From positions 1-36,156 of the forward strand of contig NZ_JAIQDB010000015.1 in assembly GCF_020037475.1 (NCBI RefSeq): 36,156 bases of DNA. The letters run 5' to 3'. The first letter of the stretch is position 1, and each line of letters starts with the position of its first letter. Below are positions 7,547 through 14,967 of this stretch, in pieces. The stretch comes from Sutcliffiella deserti (lineage in GTDB: Bacteria > Bacillota > Bacilli > Bacillales > Bacillaceae_I). Under the pieces are notes generated by a model, which saw only the letters and a program-made list of their open reading frames with translations, was not told where the DNA came from and searched no databases. The position numbers and the translations under genes are program-made.

Positions 7547-9058
7547 TTAAAACTGCTGCAATCGATCCAAGTCACTAAACAAAGGCTTATTTTTTGCATA
7601 TAGTTCTTTGTAAACATCATAACATTCGTTATATCTCGCTATATTCTTAACGGTAGGCAGAATTTCCTTTTGTATTGGAATATACTGCTTAATCTCTTTG
7701 ATTGATTTTACTTTTCCTAAAGCAAATAGTCCGATCCACGCAGCCCCCCATGCAGAGGCCTGATGACTTTTGGGTAATATTACGGTCTTATGAAATATGT
7801 CTGCTGTCATTTGAACCCAAAGGGGTGAACGTGCAAAACCACCGCTTACAAGTAGCCGAGTTGTAGGTCCAGCCTTATCAATCAATGCCTCCTGAATCTC
7901 ATACATGTTAAAAATAACACTTTCCATCACACTTCGAACCATGTCTGCACTATTGTGGGAAAGGGTGAGGCCGATCCAGCCACCTTTTGCTTTTGCATTC
8001 CATTTCGGTGCCCGCTCTCCGGCCAAATATGGCATAAACAACAGCCCGTTTGCGCCTGCACTAGAAGTGGAGGCCAATGCTTCTAAATCTGCCTCTCTTA
8101 TCGTATCTCTCTTGGTCATAGAGGAAAATTGTCGGGCAAGCCATTGAAGGACAACAGCTCCATTATTGCTAGCACCTCCAACAATCCTAAGCTCCGGTGA
8201 AAAAACATACTGAAAGGTCCGTTGCTTATGATCGGTACCTTTTTCAGATGAAAACCTTCTAATGGCTCCACTAGTCCCAATGGTTAATGCTGTTTCCCCG
8301 TCATGTATTGCGCCAACCCCAATATTTGCTGCTACACCGTCACTAGAACCGATAATGATAGGCGTTTCTGTTGTTAAGGATAGCTCTTCTGCAACCGATG
8401 AAGCTAGCGGGCCTACTTGCTCTGTACAAGGAACAACCGTTGATAACTGATTTGGGTGCACCCCAGCAATGGCTAAAGCCTCCACGTCCCATTGCAGTGT
8501 ATGTAAATTAAAAAGGCCGCTTGCAGAGGCAATAGAATAATCTACCTTCCATTGACCACACCATTTGTATATAATATATTCTTTGATGGAAACAAACTTA
8601 TCTGCTTGATAATATGGACCGTACTGTGTATCTTTCATCCAAATCAATTTAACAAAAGGGGACATAGGATGAATTGGGGTTCCTGTATTTTCATACACTC
8701 CCCGACCATAAGTTTCCTTCATAATCGCTGCCTGCGGGTAACTTCTTCCATCTGCCCAAGTAATCATGGGTGAGACAGGTTCGTTTAGCTCGTTTATACA
8801 AATTAAAGAATGCATTGCACTTGAGATGCTTAATCCCATAATGTCACTCGCAACAAGTCTCTTTTGCTTCATCGAGGTAGCGACAGCTAATCTTGCTGCT
8901 TTTTCAATTTCTTTAGGATTTTGCTCTGACCAATTAGGTTTCGGATGATAGGTGGAATAGGCACATTCAAATTCTGATATAACTTCACCTTGTGGAGTAA
9001 AAATAACAGACTTTGTTGTGGTTGTTCCAATATCCAATCCTATAATGAATTTACTCAT
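7547..9058 (-). CDS. gntK: Gluconokinase (FGGY family)
   Basis: A 503-aa carbohydrate kinase that phosphorylates gluconate to 6-phosphogluconate, feeding the pentose phosphate pathway. The N-terminal ATPase motif is GLDIGTTTTKSVIF. The substrate-domain block WADGRSYPQAAIMKETYGRG and GTPIHPMSPFVKLIWMK are typical of Bacillus GntK, followed by IGSSDGVAANIGVGA, LTIGTSGAIR, GGASNNGAVVLQWLARQF and the C-terminal FGGY block LLVSGGFARSPLWVQMTADIF. Length matches GntK (about 510 aa). There is no gntR, gntP or gntZ neighbour, so this is a lone copy. Other FGGY kinases (xylulose, glycerol) fit less well. Confidence 0.85.
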   Translation of the reverse strand: MSKFIIGLDIGTTTTKSVIFTPQGEVISEFECAYSTYHPKPNWSEQNPKEIEKAARLAVATSMKQKRLVASDIMGLSISSAMHSLICINELNEPVSPMITWADGRSYPQAAIMKETYGRGVYENTGTPIHPMSPFVKLIWMKDTQYGPYYQADKFVSIKEYIIYKWCGQWKVDYSIASASGLFNLHTLQWDVEALAIAGVHPNQLSTVVPCTEQVGPLASSVAEELSLTTETPIIIGSSDGVAANIGVGAIHDGETALTIGTSGAIRRFSSEKGTDHKQRTFQYVFSPELRIVGGASNNGAVVLQWLARQFSSMTKRDTIREADLEALASTSSAGANGLLFMPYLAGERAPKWNAKAKGGWIGLTLSHNSADMVRSVMESVIFNMYEIQEALIDKAGPTTRLLVSGGFARSPLWVQMTADIFHKTVILPKSHQASAWGAAWIGLFALGKVKSIKEIKQYIPIQKEILPTVKNIARYNECYDVYKELYAKNKPLFSDLDRLQQF

Positions 9059-9158
9059 GACTACACTCCATTATTTCATTCTTTTAGCTGTATCTTTATT
9101 TTACCGTAAAGTGATAGGAAAGGACATTGTGGGGTAGCTACTGGAAAGGAACAGGAAA

Positions 9159-9196
9159 TTTAAAGGGGGAGCCCTTTATATAAAAGCTCCCTTAAA
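9159..9196. terminator. Hairpin upstream of gntK
   Basis: AAGGGGGAGC pairs with GCTCCCTT. No strong T run follows on either strand and no gene ends here, so a terminator role is uncertain. Confidence 0.3.
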
Positions 9197-9414
9197 GTGA
9201 AACAAGCAATGAGCAATATAAAGAAGAATAAAGTCTTCCACCCTAAGTAAAGTTGCTATAGCGCCATGAAAAATCGCCTGGTTTGGCGTTCCACAGTACT
9301 ATTTATGTGAAATAGTGAGTACCTTTTGGCTAATGTATCGGAAGAAAAGCAACGTTTACGAGGTTACAAACTATTTATAGTGGTTTAACACTCGGGGGTT
9401 GCGGAATTTCCGGG

Positions 9415-9531
9415 GATTCGCACGGAATCTCACTTTTTTGTACCACAACGGAAGATTTGCGCACGGTACAGGCATTTTACGCACCACTTCTCAAGATTTG
9501 CGCATGGAACTCACGATTTATGCACGAAAGG
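9415..9531 (+). repeat. Three degenerate tandem repeats of about 40 bp
   Basis: Units begin GGATTCGCACGGAATCTCAC (9415), AGATTTGCGCACGGTACAGG (9453) and AGATTTGCGCATGGAACTCA (9494). Each contains a GATTTGCGCAYGG core followed by a weaker TTTACGCAC or TTTATGCAC half-unit. They lie in a gene-free region. Confidence 0.6.
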
Positions 9532-9858
9532 TTTTTGGGGTTCATCTTAAAGTCCATCTCCCATCTAGGATGATATACCTCCCTATTCACACCACCATGT
9601 AGAAAGAAGAGAACGCCATCATTTAAATAATGTGTTCCACTCTCTGGATTGGAGCGGCTAGTGCTCGACACTACTTCAGCGGTCAGAAAGTGGCAGACAG
9701 GGGATCCCACAACAGGCGTTTGCAGCCAAGCGGCTCCCGCACCACCCATGGAAGAACTCCTGAAACAGAAAGCAACAGGGAGTTGAAACAGTACCCTAAC
9801 TAAATTAAAATAAGTCATAATTACTAGTTACTAACAAGCAAAACCCTTGGGAAATAAG
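9532..9858. other. Gene-free stretch between tandem repeats and DnaA boxes
   Basis: Minus-strand reading gives an open frame at 9477-9818, but it runs through the tandem repeats, has no good ribosome binding site and no recognisable domain. It holds short inverted repeats (AACTCC/GGGAGTT near 9755-9784). No RNA gene is recognised. Confidence 0.4.
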
Positions 9859-9988
9859 ATATACACAGACTTATCCACATTACCCACAGGTGAGGGAGGG
9901 ATTTTCCACAAGAATTATGCACACAATAAAATATGGATATAACGGCTTTCTTTTAAATTACCCACAATATCCACACCTATGTGGATAA
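9859..9988. promoter_or_regulatory. DnaA-box cluster
   Basis: Perfect DnaA boxes TTATCCACA lie at 9871-9879 (+) and 9980-9988 (-, seen as TGTGGATAA). One-mismatch boxes lie at 9880-9888 (TTACCCACA), 9902-9910 (TTTTCCACA), 9915-9923 (TTATGCACA), 9958-9966 (TTACCCACA) and 9967-9975 (ATATCCACA), and a weaker one at 9859-9867. Seven or eight boxes in 130 bp is far above chance. No dnaA or dnaN is near, so this is more likely a DnaA-titrating or regulatory cluster than an origin. Confidence 0.7.
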
Positions 9989-10021
9989 ATATTATTAACA
10001 ATTATAATTAGTTTGAACTAT

Positions 10022-10039
10022 TTGTGAACAATGTCACAA
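10022..10039. promoter_or_regulatory. Rex operator 1
   Basis: TTGTGA-ACAATG-TCACAA matches the TTGTGAnnnnnnTCACAA consensus of the NADH-sensing repressor Rex perfectly. It lies about 165 bp upstream of the doxX start. Confidence 0.75.
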
Positions 10040-10086
10040 ACCTATTGTATGTTTAACCTAATAGGATTATAGTAAAGATAGAAAGT

Positions 10087-10104
10087 AAGTGAAAGACTTC
10101 ACAA
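10087..10104. promoter_or_regulatory. Rex-like operator 2
   Basis: AAGTGA-AAGACT-TCACAA keeps the 6-6-6 geometry with two mismatches in the left arm. The palindrome extends outward as GAAAGT/ACTTTC. Confidence 0.5.
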
Positions 10105-10163
10105 ACTTTCTAAGTACCAGATAGCTAGCCGGCTAATATGACCTTATATTTTTTTAAAAACAC

Positions 10164-10181
10164 TTGTGAAAAACTTCACAA
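10164..10181. promoter_or_regulatory. Rex operator 3
   Basis: TTGTGA-AAAACT-TCACAA is a second perfect Rex site, extended by CAC/GTG on the outside. It ends 9 bp before the AGGAGG ribosome binding site of doxX, so bound repressor would block transcription at or after initiation. Confidence 0.75.
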
Positions 10182-10204
10182 AGTGATCATAGGAGGAATA
10201 TATC

Positions 10205-10720
10205 ATGAAATGGTTAAAAGGCCCTAAAATGGCGGTTCTATGGACAGTTTTAAGAATATGGCTAGGTATACAATGGTTACAAGCAGGTCTTCCGAAAATA
10301 GGAAATTTTAACGCTGAAGGATTTTTACACGGAGCAATAGCCAAGGCGGAAGGAGAAAACCCGACAGTTCAAGGCTGGTACGCAGCATTCTTAGAAAATG
10401 TAGCCTTACCTAACGTGGAACTATTCAACATTCTGATTCCATGGGGCGAGGTATTAGTCGGAATCGGATTAATAGTGGGAGCAGCAACCTTCCCGGCATT
10501 AATCGCAGCTGCACTCATGAACTTAAACTTCTTACTTGCTGGTACATTAAGCACCAATCCAATGTTATATACAGCAGCAATCCTACTACTAGCAGCAGGA
10601 ACAACAGCACACTTCTACGGAATCGACAGAATTGCTATTCCGTTCATTAAAGAAAGATGGAATCAACGCCGTACGAATAATGATAAAAAGACGAATCCGA
10701 AACATGCTGAGCTACATTAA
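10205..10720 (+). CDS. DoxX-family membrane protein, likely Rex-regulated
   Basis: A 171-aa protein with four predicted membrane helices, typical of the DoxX/TQO family (quinone-linked thiosulfate oxidation subunits and related proteins). The N-terminal helix carries the LRIWLGIQWLQAGLPKI block common to DoxX proteins. IPWGEVLVGIGLIVGAATFPALIAAALMNLNFLLAG is the second conserved region (residues about 78-115). The C-terminus is basic and cytoplasmic. The ATG follows AGGAGG with 8-nt spacing. Three Rex-type operators upstream predict derepression when NADH/NAD+ rises, that is at low oxygen. The true substrate is unknown; a role in respiratory-chain redox balance is inferred from family and operators. 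Confidence 0.8.
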   Translation: MKWLKGPKMAVLWTVLRIWLGIQWLQAGLPKIGNFNAEGFLHGAIAKAEGENPTVQGWYAAFLENVALPNVELFNILIPWGEVLVGIGLIVGAATFPALIAAALMNLNFLLAGTLSTNPMLYTAAILLLAAGTTAHFYGIDRIAIPFIKERWNQRRTNNDKKTNPKHAELH

Positions 10721-10759
10721 ACCTGGTAAGGAAATTTGACAAAAAGTAAGGATAATAAC

Positions 10760-10792
10760 AAAGGCTCAGAGCGATCACTGCTCTGAGCCTTT
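10760..10792. terminator. Bidirectional terminator, doxX / RDD gene
   Basis: AAAGGCTCAGAGC pairs perfectly with GCTCTGAGCCTTT around a 7-nt loop, between two convergent genes. Confidence 0.85.
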
Positions 10793-10800
10793 ATGCCGCT

Positions 10801-11241
10801 TTAATCTGGTTCATGAAAGGTTACAATGGTACCAGCAATAAAATCGTGAATCGCGCGTTTATCTTCTCTAAACGCAATCATGAATGCACTCACTATCACA
10901 CCGATCCCTATAGTAAGAGCATAAATAAGTCCTCCAACTACATTTCGCATAAGCATGGTCCCAATTTTAACCGGTGTACCGTCTTCCTTTACGATGCGAA
11001 TCTTCATTATCTTTTTGCCTACCGTGTACCCTTGCCACAAGACAGGAAGTAGAAGAGCATACAAGAACAAGAGAATATCGGAAAATAGATCGTTTAAATT
11101 TAATAAAAAAGAAAGTACAAGGTAGGTTGGAAGATGCACAAGTATTCCGTCCAATATGACCGCAAGAAACCTTTCCAAAAATCCTGCAGGGTTCTCATGG
11201 GCAGCGGGATGATAATCCTGTGCTCGGTTTTGGTTATTCAC
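10801..11241 (-). CDS. RDD-family membrane protein
   Basis: A 146-aa protein with an N-terminal hydrophilic leader and three or four hydrophobic helices. The RDD signature is seen as GFLERFLAVILDGILV in helix 1, and the family's middle motif as WQGYTVGKKIMKIRIVKEDG. A third segment ends REDKRAIHDFIAGT, equivalent to the usual KRRGLHDLIAGT. RDD proteins are poorly understood; a few have been linked to Na+/H+ exchange. It is a single gene sharing a terminator with doxX. Confidence 0.85.
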   Translation of the reverse strand: MNNQNRAQDYHPAAHENPAGFLERFLAVILDGILVHLPTYLVLSFLLNLNDLFSDILLFLYALLLPVLWQGYTVGKKIMKIRIVKEDGTPVKIGTMLMRNVVGGLIYALTIGIGVIVSAFMIAFREDKRAIHDFIAGTIVTFHEPD

Positions 11242-11342
11242 GTTTGACCACCTTTCTGAAAGTTAATCAAATAATTAGAATATTAAGATTAAATAATACC
11301 ATACTTTAACACAATATATTAGAGAAATAGTTAAATAATTAC

Positions 11343-11374
11343 AAAAAAGGCCGAGCTGCTTTTGCTCGGCCTTT
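11343..11374 (-). terminator. Terminator of yfhD
   Basis: GGCCGAGC/GCTCGGCC stem flanked by AAAAAA and TTT, just after the yfhD stop in the minus direction. Confidence 0.8.
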
Positions 11375-11377
11375 CGA

Positions 11378-11575
11378 TCATTTAAAATTATCTTTTTTAC
11401 TATTCCGTTTAATGCCAGCTGCAGATGCACGTGCTTGAGCTTCTAGAATTTCACCGTCTGCACGATTTTCTTCAGCAAACTCTGCATCATGATTATAGGT
11501 TTTTGCGTTTTTAGGAACCTGTGGAAGTGACGCTTTATTTCGGTCTCTTGTTTTATGTCCATGTGAACGGCCCAT
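11378..11575 (-). CDS. yfhD: YfhD-family small protein
   Basis: A 65-aa hydrophilic protein starting MGRSHGHKTRDRNKASLPQV, the hallmark of the Bacillus YfhD family. It is followed by an acidic middle and an Ala-rich tail ending in basic residues. Function is unknown; composition resembles spore-associated small proteins. It lies next to yfhE and upstream of yfhF/recX as in B. subtilis. GGAGGG precedes the ATG. Confidence 0.85.
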   Translation of the reverse strand: MGRSHGHKTRDRNKASLPQVPKNAKTYNHDAEFAEENRADGEILEAQARASAAGIKRNSKKDNFK

Positions 11576-11745
11576 TCGAAGCCCTCCTATAGAGAAGTGA
11601 TAGACAAGAGAAAGTACCTCTTGTCCTCTTGTATAGGCTTCCCAATAACTGATTCGTAATAGAAGGGAAATGCTGGTGTAACCCTATAGCCCGTGAAAAT
11701 GGTCATATGTGGACCGGTTCCTACAAATTCACGACAACCAGGAAT

Positions 11746-11868
11746 TTAGCGCTGTTTCCCCGTATATCCTCCAACACGATCAGCGGCTCTAAATTCTCTA
11801 GAATATGTAACTTCCTGCATACTGCTTAGTGTGCTCTTTGTTTTATCTTGACGCTTTTTTTCTTTCAT
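11746..11868 (-). CDS. yfhE: YfhE-family small protein
   Basis: A 40-aa product. The basic N-terminus (MKEKKRQDKTKSTLSSMQEV) and the REFRAADRVGGYTGK end match the YfhE family, whose members are about 36-40 aa and of unknown function. AAGGAGG lies 8 nt before the ATG. The gap to yfhD is about 170 bp and holds only a weak CAAGAGG/CTCTTG hairpin, so co-transcription is possible. Confidence 0.85.
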   Translation of the reverse strand: MKEKKRQDKTKSTLSSMQEVTYSREFRAADRVGGYTGKQR

Positions 11869-11940
11869 AAGAGATTCCTCCTTAGAATAGGTAATTACTT
11901 CTAGTTTCTTCTAATTGGAAGGAAAATATACGAATAAATA

Positions 11941-11998
11941 AAAAAAGAGATCTGAAGCCCCTATACGAACTGCATGATGCACGGGGGGCAGACTCTTT
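11941..11998 (-). terminator. Terminator of the GNAT gene
   Basis: AAAGAGTCTGCCCC pairs with GGGGCTTCAGATCTCTTT around a long loop, followed by T on the minus strand. It starts 5 bp from the GNAT stop. Confidence 0.75.
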
Positions 11999-12002
11999 AA
12001 TT

Positions 12003-12566
12003 TTATGCTTCCTTCAACTGATGTTCCTCATGCAGAACTTCATGCTGAGTACGCATCTTGTAAAGTGTATATTGGTCTCTTGAAATTTCATATAAATTGT
12101 AGATATCTTCGCCACCATTGATTTCTTCAAGCAGGCTTTGGCGAGTTTCGTTTGCAAGAATAACGTAAGGTAGTTTTTCAGCTGCCTTCATCGAGCGGAT
12201 GTTTACTTTTCGGATCCGCATGAAGATGGACTTGATGTCCAGTTCATAGAATAATTCATCGAAGAATAGATCCTTTGCAATATGGTTGTAGCCTTTGCCA
12301 TGAAAAGGTTTGCCGAGCCATGTACCGAGAAAACCAGCCCCGTCTTGTACGTCGAATAGATTAATTGTTCCAATTGGAGTGCCCCACTCATCAATAATGG
12401 TACGTGAAATCAATTCTCCGCGTTCTTCCGATTCGATTGTTTGCTTTGTAAGGAACACAAACTCATCGTAGGAATACGCTTTATGACGCACAAAAGGGAA
12501 GACTTCAGGGTGCACCATAAGCTCATATAGAGCTTGAGATTCGTTAAAATCACGTTTTTTGAGCAT
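12003..12566 (-). CDS. GNAT-family N-acetyltransferase
   Basis: A 187-aa acetyl-CoA-dependent acetyltransferase of the RimJ/RimL-like branch. Its N-terminal region (YELMVHPEVFPFVRHKAYSY) aligns with that branch. The acetyl-CoA loop is seen as GTWLGKPFHGKGYNHIAKDL, and the strand-helix after it (IFMRIRKVNIRSMKAAEKLPY) carries the usual N-x-x-S-x-x-x-A-E-K pattern. The acceptor substrate is unknown. The start ATG at 12566 follows GGAGGG, but that site lies in a hairpin (12574-12588) at the end of a structured leader, so translation may be regulated. It is a single gene with its own terminator and is not part of the conserved yfh order that I know. Confidence 0.85.
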   Translation of the reverse strand: MLKKRDFNESQALYELMVHPEVFPFVRHKAYSYDEFVFLTKQTIESEERGELISRTIIDEWGTPIGTINLFDVQDGAGFLGTWLGKPFHGKGYNHIAKDLFFDELFYELDIKSIFMRIRKVNIRSMKAAEKLPYVILANETRQSLLEEINGGEDIYNLYEISRDQYTLYKMRTQHEVLHEEHQLKEA

Positions 12567-12573
12567 GTCTTAT

Positions 12574-12727
12574 CCCTCCAATTGAGGGCAGAACTGTCAC
12601 ACGTGACCCACCCTCGAAATTTTTTAAATTACAAAAAATTTCGGGGTGGGAATCGAACCCACTAGAACCAGTAAAAACTGGTGGCGCACCATTTGCCTTC
12701 CCTAACATTTTAGAAACAAAGTGTTAG
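12574..12727 (-). ncRNA. Candidate structured leader RNA (possible riboswitch) of the GNAT gene
   Basis: Read 5' to 3' on the minus strand: a 10-bp hairpin (12727-12702); a stem ACCAGT/ACTGGT (12082 is not involved; stem at 12682-12667); GTGGG-TTCGATT-CCCAC (12662-12646), which is a canonical tRNA T-arm; an 18-bp hairpin (12650-12607); GTCAC/GTGAC (12607-12596); and CCCTC/GAGGG (12588-12574), which covers the GGAGGG ribosome binding site. The T-arm and the 18-bp stem share 12646-12650 and exclude each other. GAGGG within the long stem could pair with CCCTC and free the ribosome site. No known riboswitch class is recognised. Confidence 0.5.
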
Positions 12728-12750
12728 TTGTTTAATTTGTTTACTTCAGT

Positions 12751-12756
12751 ATCATA
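12751..12756 (-). promoter_or_regulatory. Possible -10 box for the GNAT leader
   Basis: TATGAT on the minus strand, about 24 nt before the first leader hairpin. No good -35 box lies 17 bp upstream. Confidence 0.3.
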
Positions 12757-12790
12757 CTCGATTTTATTTGAAAAAGATACAACTTTTTTA

Positions 12791-13918
12791 TTAATTTTTT
12801 TGGTAAATTATTTCGCCCTCAACCACTGTCATGACAGGCTTTGCAAGGAATTGAAAGGGGTGGTGGGACCATAGCACCAAATCGGCATCTTTGCCTATTT
12901 CGATACTTCCCACACGGTCCTCCACATTGATGTTTTTAGCAGCAGTAATTGTAATTCCTTCTAGTGCTTTTTGCTCATCGAGACCTTCTCTTACTGCTAA
13001 AGCTGCACACACATTTAAGTATTGAACAGGGGTATAAGGATGGTCGGTTGTAATCGATACATCGACCCCATTTTCAGCTAAAATTTGATACGTTTTCCAA
13101 CTTTTGTTTTTTAACTCGATTTTGGATTTCCTTGTTAGGGTAGGACCAATACAAACCTGTGCGTTTCTGTCTCTTAGTTCGTTCACAATTAAGTGACCTT
13201 CTGTACAATGTTCAATGGTATAACGAAGATCAAATTCTTCTGCAAAACGAATTCCGGAAAGAATGTCGTCGGCTCGATGGGCATGTATTTTAACAGGGAT
13301 TTTCCGTTCTAGCGCCATAACAATTGGTTTAATTCGTAAATTCTCCGGGTCGTTGCTATGTTGTGCTTGATGAAACGCCTCACGCAGCATTCCCATAATC
13401 CCCATGCGAGTGATGCTATCTTTATTTCCTTGACTATGGATTCTTTTAGGATTTTCCCCGAAGGCGATTTTTAAGCCGGCTGTTTCTTTCACCAGCATTT
13501 TTTGGATGTTTATTCCATGCGTTTTAATGACAGAGGTGGTTCCTCCAATGACATTCGCACTACCAGGCATAATATGAACAGTGGTTACTCCTGCTTGGAT
13601 AGCGTCCTGGAAACCAATATCCAATGGATGAACGCCATCTAGGGCTCGGATATGCGGCGTTAGGGGCTCGATCGTTTCATTGGCATCATTTCCTGCCCAG
13701 CCTGTACCCTCATCATATAAGCCAAGATGTGTGTGAACGTCAATGAATCCAGGAAATAAATTCTTTTCGTTACAATCAATTACTAAAGCGTCAGTTGGGA
13801 TTTCTAATCTTTTTCCCACTTCTACTATTTTTCCGTTCTCTACTATTACATCCCCATTGTAGATTGGCTTGGAAGTAATCGGATGGACGGTAGCATTCCT
13901 GAAAAACAATTTACTCAT
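12791..13918 (-). CDS. Amidohydrolase (imidazolonepropionase-like)
   Basis: A 375-aa metal-dependent hydrolase of the amidohydrolase superfamily. The N-terminal beta-sandwich is followed by the metal site FPGFIDVHTHLGL (HxH), then AGVTTVHIMPGSANVIGG, the strand-5 His in KIHAHRADD, the strand-6 His in YTIEHCTEGH, and the strand-8 Asp in SITTDHPYTP. The C-terminal GSIEIGKDADLVLWSHHPF is the usual closing block. Substrate cannot be predicted; these proteins hydrolyse cyclic amides or peptides. It starts 23 bp after yfhF on the same strand and is very likely in an operon with it. Confidence 0.88.
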   Translation of the reverse strand: MSKLFFRNATVHPITSKPIYNGDVIVENGKIVEVGKRLEIPTDALVIDCNEKNLFPGFIDVHTHLGLYDEGTGWAGNDANETIEPLTPHIRALDGVHPLDIGFQDAIQAGVTTVHIMPGSANVIGGTTSVIKTHGINIQKMLVKETAGLKIAFGENPKRIHSQGNKDSITRMGIMGMLREAFHQAQHSNDPENLRIKPIVMALERKIPVKIHAHRADDILSGIRFAEEFDLRYTIEHCTEGHLIVNELRDRNAQVCIGPTLTRKSKIELKNKSWKTYQILAENGVDVSITTDHPYTPVQYLNVCAALAVREGLDEQKALEGITITAAKNINVEDRVGSIEIGKDADLVLWSHHPFQFLAKPVMTVVEGEIIYQKN

Positions 13919-13941
13919 ATCAAGGCTCCTACATTTTGTAT

Positions 13942-14853
13942 TTACTTTGATTGTAATATGTTGGACAATGCATCATCAAGATGAATATAGAAAAATTTAT
14001 AGCCGTATTTGTCCAATTTATCAGGTAAGACCTTTTGTCCTTCTAAAACAAGTTCGCTCATTTCACCTAATGCAATTTTAAGTGCAAAGCCAGGTGTGGG
14101 GAACCAATGCGGTCGCTTCATCACTTTTCCGACTGTTTTTCCGAAATCCTTCATCTGCAGCGGGTTAGGTGCTGTCACATTCACAGGTCCATCTATTTTC
14201 TTATTTTCGATACTAAAGGCAATTGCACCCGCTACATCTTTAATATGAACCCAAGACATCCACTGATCTCCTGAACCAATTTTTCCGCCGACAAACATTT
14301 TATAGGGAAGAACCATTTGCGGCAGGGCTCCTTCGTCCTTATCCAGTACAATGCCAAATCGTGTTAAGACGGTTCTGACGCCGAACGCTTTTGCATGCTC
14401 GGCCTCCTTTTCCCAAGCTAAAACGGTGGATGCCAAAAATCCTGTGCCAGGTATCTCGTCTTTCTCTGTGAAAGTTTTATCTTGAGAAGTGCCATAATAT
14501 CCTATTGCACTTGCATTCACTAGTACTTCCGGTTTTTGCTTCAGGGCTTTAATGATTCGGTTTATTTCTTTAGTAGAAGTAATACGGCTTTCGATGATTT
14601 TTCTTTTTTGCGTATCTGTCCACCGACCACCATTAATGGATTCGCCCGCTAGATTTACAAAAGCGTCCACACCCTCTAATCCTTTTTCTGGCTCGGTCTC
14701 CATTCCTAACCATTCCACGAACTTCACTTGAGGCTTTTCCTTTTTATTCGAACGGTTTCGCGTTAAAATATATATGTGATGACCTTTTTCTACTAAATAG
14801 TCAGTTAAAGTTGAACCAATAAGGCCGGTTCCTCCAGCAATTGCAATCTTCAT
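13942..14853 (-). CDS. yfhF: YfhF, TIGR01777-family epimerase-like protein
   Basis: A 303-aa Rossmann-fold protein of the extended SDR (NAD-dependent epimerase) group. The dinucleotide site is IAIAGGTGLIGSTLTDYLVEKG. NLAGESINGGRWTDTQKRKI and SAIGYYGTSQDKTFTE are typical of the TIGR01777 family, as is the C-terminal DUF1731 part (RPHWFPTPGFALKIALGEMS, then LEGQKVLPDKL). Substrate is unknown; homologues are linked to cell division (SulA-like in cyanobacteria). GGAGAGG precedes the ATG. It is divergent from recX, as in B. subtilis. Confidence 0.9.
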   Translation of the reverse strand: MKIAIAGGTGLIGSTLTDYLVEKGHHIYILTRNRSNKKEKPQVKFVEWLGMETEPEKGLEGVDAFVNLAGESINGGRWTDTQKRKIIESRITSTKEINRIIKALKQKPEVLVNASAIGYYGTSQDKTFTEKDEIPGTGFLASTVLAWEKEAEHAKAFGVRTVLTRFGIVLDKDEGALPQMVLPYKMFVGGKIGSGDQWMSWVHIKDVAGAIAFSIENKKIDGPVNVTAPNPLQMKDFGKTVGKVMKRPHWFPTPGFALKIALGEMSELVLEGQKVLPDKLDKYGYKFFYIHLDDALSNILQSK

Positions 14854-14967
14854 GACTGTTCATCCTCTCCGTAAAACTTACTTATCTATAATATTAGTTC
14901 TTTTCCCTATATATCCTGCTTTCAATACATGCGAATGTGCTTGTAAATTCTATTAGAGGTGAAAAAC

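Noticed and set aside
9477..9818. 113-codon minus-strand ORF
   Set aside because: It crosses tandem repeats, lacks a ribosome site and shows no domain.
9859..9988. Chromosomal origin oriC
   Set aside because: There is no dnaA, dnaN, rpmH or gidB nearby, so a satellite DnaA-box cluster is more likely.
12640..12727. A tRNA gene on the minus strand (canonical T-arm)
   Set aside because: No D-arm, proper anticodon arm or matching 5' acceptor strand lies upstream. The 7-nt acceptor equivalent pairs downstream instead. A circularly permuted tRNA was considered but the remaining arms do not fit.
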